NCBI GenBank assembly: GCA_905213155.1
Contig: CAJMHI010000049.1
Span: 1-13,739 of the forward strand
Length of the DNA stretch: 13,739 nt
Direction: 5' to 3'
Source of the DNA: an uncultured Acidaminococcus sp.
GTDB taxonomy: Bacteria; Bacillota; Negativicutes; Acidaminococcales; Acidaminococcaceae
The position numbers and the translations under genes were made by a program. Positions 1 through 6,420 of the stretch are shown in pieces (within the stretch, counting starts at the first letter, position 1; each line of letters opens with the position of its first letter). The notes under the pieces were generated by a model. That model saw nothing but the letters and a program-made list of their open reading frames with translations, was not told the DNA's origin and ran no database searches.

Positions 1-46
1 CAATATGTTAAGCGGACCTGTACTAATATGTCGAGGGCTTGACTTA
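1..46 (+). rRNA. 23S rRNA, 3' end (partial)
   Basis: The first bases carry the conserved 3' tail of bacterial 23S rRNA, with the core TACTAATATGTCGAGGGCTT at about 21-40, followed by GACTTA. Only the last few dozen bases lie in the window; the rest is to the left. The exact mature 3' end is estimated from where similarity to the usual tail stops. The 5S gene follows after about 57 bases, the normal bacterial order 16S-23S-5S. Confidence 0.9.
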
Positions 47-80
47 AGCGAGTGCATAATGTAGTCTTTTCTATGAAGTT

Positions 81-100
81 TTGAAGGTTCAAGCCTTCAA
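81..100 (+). other. Hairpin in the 23S-5S spacer
   Basis: TTGAAGG (81-87) and CCTTCAA (94-100) form a perfect 7-bp inverted repeat around a 6-base loop, just before the 5S gene. Its position suggests a processing stem for maturation of the rRNA precursor. That role is inferred from position only. Confidence 0.5.
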
Positions 101-103
101 AGA

Positions 104-220
104 TCCGGTGGCGATAGCTGAGGGGAACCACCTGTTCCCATGCCGAACACAGAAGTTAAGCCCTTAAACGCCGAAAGTACTGGACTGGAAACGGTCTGGG
201 AGGATAGGAAGCTGCCGGTA
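104..220 (+). rRNA. rrf: 5S ribosomal RNA
   Basis: This is a complete 5S rRNA of about 116 bases. It has the conserved stretch CCATGCCGAACACAGAAGTT (about 139-158) and the terminal helix made by CCGGTGGC at the 5' end pairing with GCTGCCGG at the 3' end (about 211-218). The protein reading frames crossing this gene on either strand are not real genes. The transcript ends at the hairpin at 231-258. Ends are placed by the terminal helix and may be off by one or two bases. Confidence 0.95.
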
Positions 221-230
221 GAGACGATTG

Positions 231-258
231 GCCCTGCACAAACGTGCAGGGCCTTTTG
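231..258 (+). terminator. Rho-independent terminator of the rRNA operon
   Basis: GCCCTGCAC (231-239) pairs perfectly with GTGCAGGGC (244-252) around the loop AAAC, followed by a short T-rich tail (CTTTTGCTTG). It lies about 11 bases after the 5S 3' end. Confidence 0.85.
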
Positions 259-294
259 CTTGATTTTTGTATCGTATAGAAGGGGAGTTATAGC

Positions 295-1530
295 ATGCCA
301 TCCATCCATGAAATTGAGGAAGCCAACCGTTGCCTTCAATGCAAAGTACCGCGGTGCCGGAATCTTGGATGTCCTATTCATACCAATATACCAGAAATGA
401 TTCACCTTTTTAAAGAAAATGGATTATTAGAAGCAGCGCAGATGCTGTTTGACAATAACCCCTTGTCCGTTGTGTGCAGCCTTGTATGCAATCATGCAGC
501 CCAGTGCGAAGGACACTGTGTCAGAGGGATTAAGGGTGCTCCTGTCCATATATCCAGTATTGAACATTATATTTCTGATTCGTGTTTTGAGCGCCTGCAG
601 GTAAAACAGGCACCTCGTAACGGAAAGAAAGTTGCTATTATCGGAGCTGGGCCTGCTGGTATTACCATTGCTATTATCCTGGCGAAACGTGGGTATGACA
701 TTACTATTTTCGATGCCAGAGATAAAATTGGAGGTACTATGCGGTATGGCATACCGGAATTTCGTCTCCCTCATGAAATTTTGGACCGGTATGAAATCCT
801 ATTAAAACGATTAGGCGTAAAATTACGCTATAATTTTACCATTGGCGGCAATGTGACGTTGAAAGACCTTTTTGCAGATGGTTACCAATCCGTCTTTATT
901 GGTACCGGTGCCTGGCGCCCTAAGCGGATGCATATTCCTGGGGAAACCTTCGGGAATGTACATTACGCTATCAGTTACCTCAATAATCCCGAATCGTTTG
1001 CTCTGGGCAGACGGGTCGCTATTTTTGGATCCGGAAATTCTGCTATGGATGTGGCGCGGACTGCCATACGACAGGGGTGTGAAGAAGTAACCGTATTTGT
1101 ACGGAGGGACCATGTTTCCGCATCTCCTGATGAATATGAATATTCCTTATTGGACGGTGTGAAATACCAGTTTAATAAAACTGCTCTCGCAATTACAGAC
1201 AAAGGCCCTATGGTAGCGGATACAAAAGTGAATGAAGACGGGCATGTGGATGTGCTGAAAGATTCCGCCCAATTATTTCCTGCAGACAGTGTGATTATTG
1301 CTGTATCCCAGGTTCCTAAGCACAGGCTGGTGGAACATAATAAAGGGCTGCTCTTAAATGACCGGGGTAATTTACAAACGGACCCTGAAGGAGAAACCAC
1401 TCTGCCCGGAGTTTTTGCTTCCGGTGACGTGGTGACCGGCGCCAAGACCGTAGTTCATGCTGTGGAAGAATCCAAACATATTGCTGACGCCATGGATGCC
1501 TATATGCAAGGGAAAAGTCTTAACCAATAA
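295..1530 (+). CDS. FAD/NAD(P)H-dependent oxidoreductase, GltD/PreT family
   Basis: A 411-residue oxidoreductase related to the glutamate synthase small subunit. An N-terminal Fe-S region carries C13, C16, C21, C26 and then C61, C65, C71, C75. It is followed by the FAD Rossmann motif GAGPAG (117-122), a second nucleotide-binding motif GSGNSAMD (245-252) and the C-terminal FAD signature FASGD (374-378). Proteins of this family move electrons between NADPH and a partner subunit through FAD and two 4Fe-4S clusters in the cytoplasm. Its length is closer to PreT-type subunits (about 410) than to GltD (about 470-480). Neither a glutamate synthase large subunit nor a PreA-like partner is adjacent, so the substrate is unknown. 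The start follows AAGGGGAG (281-288). No convincing own promoter is visible between the rRNA terminator and the start; read-through is possible. Family call is secure, specific role is not. Confidence 0.85.
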   Translation: MPSIHEIEEANRCLQCKVPRCRNLGCPIHTNIPEMIHLFKENGLLEAAQMLFDNNPLSVVCSLVCNHAAQCEGHCVRGIKGAPVHISSIEHYISDSCFERLQVKQAPRNGKKVAIIGAGPAGITIAIILAKRGYDITIFDARDKIGGTMRYGIPEFRLPHEILDRYEILLKRLGVKLRYNFTIGGNVTLKDLFADGYQSVFIGTGAWRPKRMHIPGETFGNVHYAISYLNNPESFALGRRVAIFGSGNSAMDVARTAIRQGCEEVTVFVRRDHVSASPDEYEYSLLDGVKYQFNKTALAITDKGPMVADTKVNEDGHVDVLKDSAQLFPADSVIIAVSQVPKHRLVEHNKGLLLNDRGNLQTDPEGETTLPGVFASGDVVTGAKTVVHAVEESKHIADAMDAYMQGKSLNQ

Positions 1531-1538
1531 AAAGGTTC

Positions 1539-1568
1539 TTGACAGACACAGTGCAGGCGCGCTATAAT
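1539..1568 (+). promoter_or_regulatory. Promoter of tRNA-Lys
   Basis: TTGACA (1539-1544) and TATAAT (1563-1568) are both perfect consensus hexamers, separated by 18 bases. The tRNA begins 22 bases after the -10 box. Confidence 0.85.
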
Positions 1569-1590
1569 TATAAAGCTTTGTTAAAGCAAT

Positions 1591-1666
1591 GATTCACTAG
1601 CTCAGTTGGTAGAGCACCTGACTTTTAATCAGGGTGTCCCGGGTTCAAGTCCCGGGTGGATCACCA
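1591..1666 (+). tRNA. tRNA-Lys (anticodon UUU)
   Basis: A 76-base cloverleaf. The acceptor strand GATTCAC (1591-1597) pairs with GTGGATC (1656-1662). The D-arm contains AGCTCAGTTGGTAGAGC. The anticodon stem CCTGA/TCAGG encloses the loop CTTTTAA, with anticodon TTT at 1624-1626. The T-arm contains GGGTTCAAGTCCC, and the 3' CCA is encoded. The gene has its own promoter and terminator. The DNA just after it is an accessory, partly decayed block, which fits the known use of tRNA genes as insertion sites. No integrase and no duplicated tRNA 3' end are visible. Confidence 0.97.
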
Positions 1667-1677
1667 TTTTAAAATTC

Positions 1678-1712
1678 TACCCCATACTCCTTGATGAGTA
1701 CGGGGTATTTTT
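1678..1712 (+). terminator. Terminator of tRNA-Lys
   Basis: TACCCCATACTC (1678-1689) pairs with GAGTACGGGGTA, with one A/C mismatch, around CTTGAT, and is followed by a T run (about 1708-1712). Confidence 0.85.
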
Positions 1713-1719
1713 GATATAG

Positions 1720-1800
1720 TTGTATTCCCGATTTCTGTTGGATTTCAAAAACAGGGACTACGTGTATGAAAACGAATATGCGGAAGGGGATTTCCTATGA
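1720..1800 (+). pseudogene. C-terminal remnant of an unknown gene
   Basis: From the stop at 1717-1719 an open frame runs to TGA at 1798-1800 and ends in residues DYVYENEYAEGDFL. It has no start codon with a ribosome binding site. Its TGA overlaps the next ATG as ATGA, the usual arrangement of translationally coupled genes. It therefore looks like the tail of a former upstream operon member whose body was lost when this block was joined to the tRNA terminator. It is short, so chance is possible. Confidence 0.35.
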
Positions 1801-2234
1801 AAAAATATATTTGGCTTGCGATAGCGGGGCCCCTTCTTGTTTGGCTTCTTAGCTCTTTATACGGGTATTATGATTACTATTACCACGATTATTATGATGG
1901 AAGCAGGTATGTGATTAGCAAGTATGGTGGCAAGTATTGGCTGGATGATGAGGAAGCAGCGTTCACTATTGAAAAAGATGGACAGTCTTTAAAATGGGAT
2001 AAGCGCTATATTTACAGCTATGGAAAATCTGGATTTGTCGTTGTGGATAAAAAGGACAATACGCTGAAGGTTATGTTTGACGCACAAAGCAACGATTTTC
2101 GAAAACTGGACTTCATAAATCGTAAAGGACGCTCCCAAACATATATTCAAATTGTTAGCATTGCAGATTTGACAGAGACAGGAAAAAATATGTATGATGA
2201 GTTGCGGCAAATGGATGGACCGTATAAATGGTAA
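1797..2234 (+). CDS. Membrane-anchored hypothetical protein
   Basis: A 145-residue protein that I do not recognise. Residues about 4-22 form one hydrophobic segment (signal anchor or uncleaved signal). A tyrosine-rich, acidic stretch follows directly (YYDYYYHDYYDG, about 24-35), then a mixed polar domain. It is therefore probably a small protein exposed on the outer face of the cytoplasmic membrane. The start follows GGAAGGGGA (1782-1790) at good spacing, and its ATG overlaps the stop of an upstream remnant. Its 3' end overlaps the start of the next, broken gene (ATGGTAA, 2228-2234), so the two were probably co-translated. The region is AT-richer than fumC and the genes to its right. No promoter is visible upstream. 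An immunity or accessory role in a toxin cluster is only a guess from the layout. Confidence 0.6.
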   Translation: MKKYIWLAIAGPLLVWLLSSLYGYYDYYYHDYYDGSRYVISKYGGKYWLDDEEAAFTIEKDGQSLKWDKRYIYSYGKSGFVVVDKKDNTLKVMFDAQSNDFRKLDFINRKGRSQTYIQIVSIADLTETGKNMYDELRQMDGPYKW

Positions 2235-2869
2235 AAAAATCTGAGCAGGCTTTGTATAAGATGCTAAAAGGAGAAAGCACTGGTATGGGTGACTACATTT
2301 CCATTATTCATTACTTTTTTCCTAAATATTTGGCATGGGGAACGTAAGCTTACGAACGCTCCGTACAGCATACCCGGTATCGTGAGCGCATTGACTGCTA
2401 TAAGAGTCTTCCGTTAGATGCTTTTTTCAAAGAAGCGATTGAAAAAGCAGTAGGGCAATATGCAGTTATGAACTGGACAAATTACAAATTGTATGACGAC
2501 ATAGAACTTCGTATCTTGTTGTATCCCCATGTAGGATTTATGGATGATGATATTGAGCTGATGAGCGCGCTGCATGGGGAAGAAGACGAACTGGTTCTAT
2601 ATATCAGTTTGTTGGGCGGGTATTATTTTTTGCAAGGGCAGCATACAAGCTATCACAATGGAAAATATGGCTTTTCCGATCAAGTATATAATCCCAATAA
2701 ATTCAAAGTAGAGGCAGCGGTACGTACCTATTTAAAACAATTGGGCCTTCAAGAAATAGGAGAAAAAGAGGCGCTCCAGTTGGTGCCGGACATTTCTACT
2801 GAACTAAAGGAACTAGGGGAAGTCTGCGTATTTGATTGCCTCTTTAACGACCTTTTCGGGCCTGTCTAG
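2228..2869 (+). pseudogene. Hypothetical gene interrupted by an in-frame TAA
   Basis: An open frame starts at ATG 2228 (or ATG 2285, which has AAAGGAG at 2267-2273). It reaches a TAA at 2345-2347 and then continues in the same frame without another stop to TAG 2867-2869. The part before the stop ends in FPKYLAWGT. The part after begins AYERSVQHTRYRERIDCYKS and leads straight into the longest surviving piece, which begins MNWTNYKLYDD (from 2468, 133 residues). Together they would make about 213 residues. The 2468 ATG lacks a good ribosome binding site, which supports it being an internal methionine. A single C-to-T change (CAA to TAA) would explain the break. I do not recognise the family. It is acidic and soluble-looking, with no membrane segment. 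The ATG 2228 overlaps the end of the upstream gene. An alternative is that the downstream part is still translated from 2468. Confidence 0.6.
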
Positions 2870-3058
2870 TGTGCTATTTGTAGCTGTTTTTTTGTGGTAG
2901 GCTTATTAATGGGGCTTGCCTATTCTATATACGGTCTTAAAAACAAAGTCAAATCAGGATATAATGATACGAGTACAGAGACTGAAATCCAAGGTTTGAT
3001 TGATCCCTATATTGAAAGGAAGCGGATGGTATGGCGACAAAGAAGCAATGGCGTATAG
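2832..3058 (+). pseudogene. Probable frameshifted small membrane protein
   Basis: Two half-frames meet at a run of seven T (2887-2893). The upstream half could start at TTG 2832 or GTG 2871 and reads SSVLFVAVF before a stop. The downstream half, one frame over, reads FVVGLLMGLAYSIYGLKNK and goes on to a TAG at 3056-3058. Joined, they give one uninterrupted membrane segment followed by a charged tail. The last residues read through the fumC ribosome binding site and start codon, so the natural C-terminus may also be lost. The downstream half alone could start at ATG 2909 (49 residues). I do not recognise a family. The frameshift is inferred from hydrophobicity and frame continuity, not from a homologue. 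Confidence 0.35.
2937..2965 (+). promoter_or_regulatory. Candidate promoter for fumC
   Basis: A perfect TATAAT (2960-2965) lies 17 bases after TTAAAA (2937-2942, four of six matches to TTGACA), about 65 bases before the fumC start. It sits inside the decayed reading frame, which fits a promoter acquired or exposed after that gene was lost. Confidence 0.45.
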
Positions 3059-4407
3059 AAAAGGATTCTATGGGGGAAATCCAGGTCCCGGTGGATCACT
3101 ACTGGGGCGCACAGACCCAGCGGAGCTTTGAAAATTTTAAAATCGGAGAAGAAAAAATCCCCAAGGAAGTCATCCGGGCCTTTGCCTATTTGAAAAAAAG
3201 TGCGGCGGAGGCCAATGCACAGCTGGGAAAACTGGACACTGTGCGCTGCCAGGTTATTGGACAGGTGTGTGATGAAATTCTTGCAGGGAAACTGGATAGA
3301 AATTTTCCGCTGGCCGTTTGGCAGACTGGCAGCGGGACCCAGAGCAATATGAATGTGAACGAAGTAATCGCCCACAGGGGGAATGAAATCGCAGGCAAGC
3401 CCTTGCTGCACCCCAATGATCACGTGAACATGTCCCAGAGCTCTAATGATACATTCCCTACGGCCATGCATATTGCGGCAGTGGCGGAGATTGAAACCCA
3501 TCTGCTGCCCAGCTTGCAAAAGCTGGTCGCTGCTTTTAAAAAATTAGAAAAAGAAAACAAAGGGATTGTTACCACTGGCCGGACGCATCTTCAGGATGCG
3601 GTGCCCATTGCCTTTTCCCAGGAAATTTCCGGCTGGCGGACGATGCTGGAACAAAACCAAAAAGAATTGAAATATGCGGAAAAGGGGCTCTTGGAACTGG
3701 CCTTAGGGGGGACTGCTGTAGGAACTGGCCTGAATGCACCCAAAAAATTTGATAAGACGGTGGCAACGTGTATTGCCGGGCATACGGGATTTCCTTTTGT
3801 CACGGCCCCCAATAAATTCCATGCGCTCACCAGCCTTGATGATCTGGTTTTTGCCCATGGTGCATTAAAAGCGCTGGCCGCCAACTTGATGAAGATCGCT
3901 AACGATGTGCGGTGGCTGGCCTCCGGCCCAAGGGACGGCTTAGGAGAAATCACCATTCCTGCCAATGAACCGGGGTCTTCCATTATGCCGGGGAAAGTGA
4001 ATCCTACCCAGTGCGAAGCCATGACCATGGTGGCGGTGCAGATTATGGGCAACGATGCGGCTATTGGATTTGCCGCCAGCCAGGGGAATTTCCAGCTCAA
4101 TGTATTTTTGCCGGTTACCATCTATAATTTTCTCCAGAGTGTGCGGCTATTAGGAGATGTGATGACATCCTTCCGGATCCATTGTGCGGAGGGCATCAAG
4201 GCCAACCGGGACAAAATGCATCACAATCTGCATAATTCCCTGATGCTGGTTACGGCCCTTAGTCCCTACATCGGCTATGACAACTGCGCGGCTGCGGCTA
4301 AGCTGGCTTTTCGGGAAAATAAAACCCTAAAGGAAGCGGTGCTCCAGCTGGGATTTATGGAAGAAGCAGAATTTGACAAAGTGTTCCATCCGGAAAAAAT
4401 GGTATAA
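3031..4407 (+). CDS. fumC: Fumarate hydratase, class II
   Basis: A 458-residue cytoplasmic enzyme that interconverts fumarate and malate; it is iron-independent and acts as a homotetramer. Length and motifs are standard. The substrate-site stretch SGTQSNMN is at 101-108. GRTHLQDA (183-190) contains catalytic His186. The mobile loop GSSIMPGKVNP (315-325) contains the catalytic Ser316/317 pair. The start is ATG 3031, eight bases after AAAGGAAG (3015-3022); an ATG at 3026 is in another frame. In an anaerobe this enzyme usually serves the reductive branch (malate to fumarate to succinate) or amino-acid fermentation, but no pathway partner is adjacent. It is monocistronic, with a candidate promoter at 2937-2965 and a strong terminator directly after the stop. 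The related class includes aspartase, but the sequence fits fumarase best. Confidence 0.95.
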   Translation: MATKKQWRIEKDSMGEIQVPVDHYWGAQTQRSFENFKIGEEKIPKEVIRAFAYLKKSAAEANAQLGKLDTVRCQVIGQVCDEILAGKLDRNFPLAVWQTGSGTQSNMNVNEVIAHRGNEIAGKPLLHPNDHVNMSQSSNDTFPTAMHIAAVAEIETHLLPSLQKLVAAFKKLEKENKGIVTTGRTHLQDAVPIAFSQEISGWRTMLEQNQKELKYAEKGLLELALGGTAVGTGLNAPKKFDKTVATCIAGHTGFPFVTAPNKFHALTSLDDLVFAHGALKALAANLMKIANDVRWLASGPRDGLGEITIPANEPGSSIMPGKVNPTQCEAMTMVAVQIMGNDAAIGFAASQGNFQLNVFLPVTIYNFLQSVRLLGDVMTSFRIHCAEGIKANRDKMHHNLHNSLMLVTALSPYIGYDNCAAAAKLAFRENKTLKEAVLQLGFMEEAEFDKVFHPEKMV

Positions 4408-4441
4408 AAAAATGCGGGCCTTACGAGGGTCCGCATTTTTT
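4407..4441. terminator. Bidirectional terminator between fumC and a convergent gene
   Basis: AATGCGGGCC (4411-4420) pairs with GGTCCGCATT (4428-4437), allowing one G-U pair. A T run follows on the plus strand and an A run precedes it, so it can stop transcription from both fumC and the minus-strand gene ending at 4450. Confidence 0.85.
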
Positions 4442-4449
4442 GGTTCTTG

Positions 4450-4800
4450 TTAGACGGCTTCGCCCAAGAGTTCCAGAATTTTTACACCGGCTGTGCAGGC
4501 AGGGCAGAAACAATATTTTCCGCCGGCTTCTTTTACTTTGTGCGCCTGTTCAGCCATCTTTTTGGCAGTATCCGCACCAAAAATTTTCACGCCCATTTCG
4601 GATTCGGTGAGGGCGATAAGAGCATCAATGGTGGTGATATCCTCTTTCAGGGCATTTTTTAACAGGGCGGTCAGATTGGCCTGGGCCGCCGTGCCTTCAG
4701 CATCCAGCCATTGTTGTGCCAATTCTTTCAAGGGCGGGTATACGCTGTGTGCCGCCACCAGATTTTTTACCGTCGCAACCAATTCATCATGTGTAGCCAT
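4450..4800 (-). CDS. Small CxCxxC protein of unknown function
   Basis: A 116-residue, mostly helical, soluble protein. The N-terminal half is rich in Ala and Leu. The C-terminal part holds the motif CFCPAC with C97, C99 and C102, preceded by AGGKY and followed by TAGVKIL. Three closely spaced cysteines suggest metal binding or redox activity, but no function can be read from them. From memory, similar small anaerobe proteins sometimes carry the automatic label 'molecular chaperone Hsp90'. There is no GHKL ATPase motif here, so I would not use that name. The start is fixed by AGGAGG (4808-4813) seven bases upstream. It is convergent with fumC and divergent from the exported C39-like gene, with a 132-base shared intergenic region. 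Confidence 0.75.
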   Translation of the reverse strand: MATHDELVATVKNLVAAHSVYPPLKELAQQWLDAEGTAAQANLTALLKNALKEDITTIDALIALTESEMGVKIFGADTAKKMAEQAHKVKEAGGKYCFCPACTAGVKILELLGEAV

Positions 4801-4839
4801 AGTAAATCCTCCTCGTGTAATACAAATAATTACAAGTTA

Positions 4840-4869
4840 AGTATAGTGCATTTCCTAGGAAAAAGCAAG
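4840..4869 (-). promoter_or_regulatory. Candidate promoter of the CxCxxC gene
   Basis: On the minus strand, TTGCTT (4869-4864) and TATACT (4845-4840) are spaced by 18 bases, leaving a leader of about 30 bases before the ribosome binding site. The -10 is good and the -35 weak. A short inverted repeat GTAAT/ATTAC lies at 4817-4833, between the -10 and the ribosome binding site. Confidence 0.4.
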
Positions 4870-4888
4870 GATTTTTTAAACGATTCCT

Positions 4889-4897
4889 GCTATAATA
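4889..4897 (+). promoter_or_regulatory. Extended -10 promoter of the C39-like operon
   Basis: TGCTATAAT (4889-4897) is a perfect extended -10 element (TGn-TATAAT), 35 bases before the start at 4933. No good -35 hexamer is present at 15-19 bases, as is common for extended -10 promoters. Confidence 0.6.
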
Positions 4898-4932
4898 GAA
4901 AAAATAAATAGATAGGAAGAAGGGAACGAAAT

Positions 4933-5739
4933 ATGATGTGGCAAAAAAAGATTTGTGCGGCACTTTTGGCCGCTTCTTTGATGACTGTACCGGGACTGCC
5001 GGTTATGGCCGAAAAAGCTGGGTTTGGCAATGAAATGAAAATGACCGAGACCGCTAAACTTACAGACGACCAGGGAGCCACTGCCGTGGAGCGGAAATTG
5101 GATCACCCCAAGTCCCCGTATTACGCCCATCCGGATTTTTACCATATGCACAGCAAGGGTTCGCTCGTTATGCTGCCAGTATTCCAAACGCTCCAACAGT
5201 CCAGCGAATGGTCCTGCGGCCCGGCTGCGGCGCTCATGGTCCTGCACTGGTATGGGCGCCAGGGGGATTATACGGAAGCCAGTCTTGCGGCGCTGCGTCA
5301 TCCATTAAAAGATATGAAGGTTCCTGGTTTTCCTGATGGGTATCCGGGCACTACATTGGAACAGATGAAGGATATCTTCCAAAAAGTAGGGAATTTTGAC
5401 CTGGTGACCAGTGAAGACTATGCGGCTGCCAATAAACAGCTCACACCTGAGGATATCAAAGCAAACTTGCGTACTGGCAAACCGATTCTGGTATGCTGGA
5501 TCGACTGGGGCGGGCATTGGCAGGTGATCATTGGCTACGACGATATGGGGACAGCGGACACACAGGATGATGTGCTGATTGTGGCAGATCCTTATGATAC
5601 CACGGACCACAACCAGGATGGCTATGGTATTGTGCCTGCGGCACGATTCTTCTCCATGTTTGACATGTATGGCCAGTTCCCGGAAAAAGAAGGGGGCAAC
5701 CATCAATTATTCGTGATCCCTTCCCCGGCTAAGCCGTAA
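4933..5739 (+). CDS. Exported C39-like cysteine peptidase domain protein
   Basis: A 268-residue protein with an N-terminal signal peptide: basic MMWQKK, a hydrophobic core to about residue 24, and likely cleavage after VMA (24-26). Its papain-like domain resembles the Peptidase_C39_2 group. The nucleophile candidate is Cys95 in SSEWSCGPAA. The histidine candidate is His195 in GGHWQVIIGYDD. The third residue may be Asp219 in VADPYDTTDHNQDGYG. These spacings match C39-like folds, so a cell-surface or secreted cysteine peptidase or transglutaminase-like role is plausible; the substrate is unknown. No ABC exporter or bacteriocin gene is nearby, so it is not a leader-peptidase transporter domain. 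The start is ATG 4933 or ATG 4936, after AGGAAGAAGGGA (4914-4925). It forms an operon with the next gene, 13 bases downstream. Confidence 0.8.
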   Translation: MMWQKKICAALLAASLMTVPGLPVMAEKAGFGNEMKMTETAKLTDDQGATAVERKLDHPKSPYYAHPDFYHMHSKGSLVMLPVFQTLQQSSEWSCGPAAALMVLHWYGRQGDYTEASLAALRHPLKDMKVPGFPDGYPGTTLEQMKDIFQKVGNFDLVTSEDYAAANKQLTPEDIKANLRTGKPILVCWIDWGGHWQVIIGYDDMGTADTQDDVLIVADPYDTTDHNQDGYGIVPAARFFSMFDMYGQFPEKEGGNHQLFVIPSPAKP

Positions 5740-5752
5740 TAAGGGGGATGCC

Positions 5753-6391
5753 ATGCGCAAAGAACTGCCGTATTTTCTGGTAGAAGAAGCATTCGGAGGC
5801 TGGCAGGAATGGTTCCCAGATTACTGGATGCGGGTAGGGGGCTGCGCCGCCGTTACGGCCTGTGACGTGAGTATTTTCTGCGACTTGTACCGGGGAACCC
5901 ACCTCTACCCCTTTGATGTGCACCATATTACCAAAAAAGACTATATCCGTTTTGGTATGGAGATGAAACCCTACCTTAGGCCCCGTTGGTCCGGGATTGA
6001 TCATCTGGACATTTATACCTCAGGCTTTGAAAAGTTTTTAAAAGATAAGGGAGAAACGTCTCTTACCATGGATGGGTGGGACGGGAATTTTCCCTATGAA
6101 GCTACGAAAAATCAGGTGAGGGCGCAGCTGGATGCCGGCTACCCTATCCCCTGCCTGACGCTAAAACACCGGGCGCCTTCCATGATGGATTACACCTGGC
6201 ATTGGTATATTTTGGGAGGTTACGCAGAATTTGATCAAACTTTGATGGTGAAAGTGATTACCTATGGCTCTTGGCGCTGGATGGACCTGTCGGAAATATG
6301 GCATACCGGCTTTCGGCGCAAGGGCGGGTTAATCTTGTTTCACCAGGAACCCGATAGGTTTTCGAAAGAAAAATTGCTCTGCAAGGAATAA
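5753..6391 (+). CDS. C39-like cysteine peptidase family protein, no signal peptide
   Basis: A 212-residue protein distantly related in layout to the preceding gene, but without a signal peptide, so probably cytoplasmic. The nucleophile candidate is Cys31 in GGCAAVTACD, near an N-terminal LPYFLVEEAFGG segment that I recall from unstudied clostridial C39-like proteins. The histidine candidate is His150 in DYTWHWYILGGY. After the histidine the strand reads KVITYGSW, where the exported neighbour has ADPYD, so the usual Asp/Asn is not evident and activity is uncertain. The start follows AAGGGGG (5741-5747); the gap to the upstream stop is 13 bases, indicating co-transcription. No terminator hairpin follows, only an AT-rich stretch leading into the hsp20 promoter, so some read-through is possible. 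Function and substrate are unknown. Confidence 0.7.
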   Translation: MRKELPYFLVEEAFGGWQEWFPDYWMRVGGCAAVTACDVSIFCDLYRGTHLYPFDVHHITKKDYIRFGMEMKPYLRPRWSGIDHLDIYTSGFEKFLKDKGETSLTMDGWDGNFPYEATKNQVRAQLDAGYPIPCLTLKHRAPSMMDYTWHWYILGGYAEFDQTLMVKVITYGSWRWMDLSEIWHTGFRRKGGLILFHQEPDRFSKEKLLCKE

Positions 6392-6420
6392 AGGTCAAAA
6401 AGTAAAAAAATATAAAAATA

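Noticed and set aside
97..405. Open frames on both strands across the 5S rRNA
   Set aside because: They lie over a clear 5S rRNA and terminator; no ribosome binding site fits and the amino-acid content is not protein-like.
1667..3030. Prophage or integrative element attachment site at tRNA-Lys
   Set aside because: No integrase and no second copy of the tRNA 3' end was found in the window; only decayed accessory genes support past insertion.
3007..4121. Long minus-strand open frames opposite fumC
   Set aside because: They mirror the coding strand of a certain gene and have no recognisable domains; they are shadow frames.
4933..6391. Bacteriocin export locus because of the C39 similarity
   Set aside because: No ABC transporter domain, no double-glycine leader peptide and no precursor gene are present.
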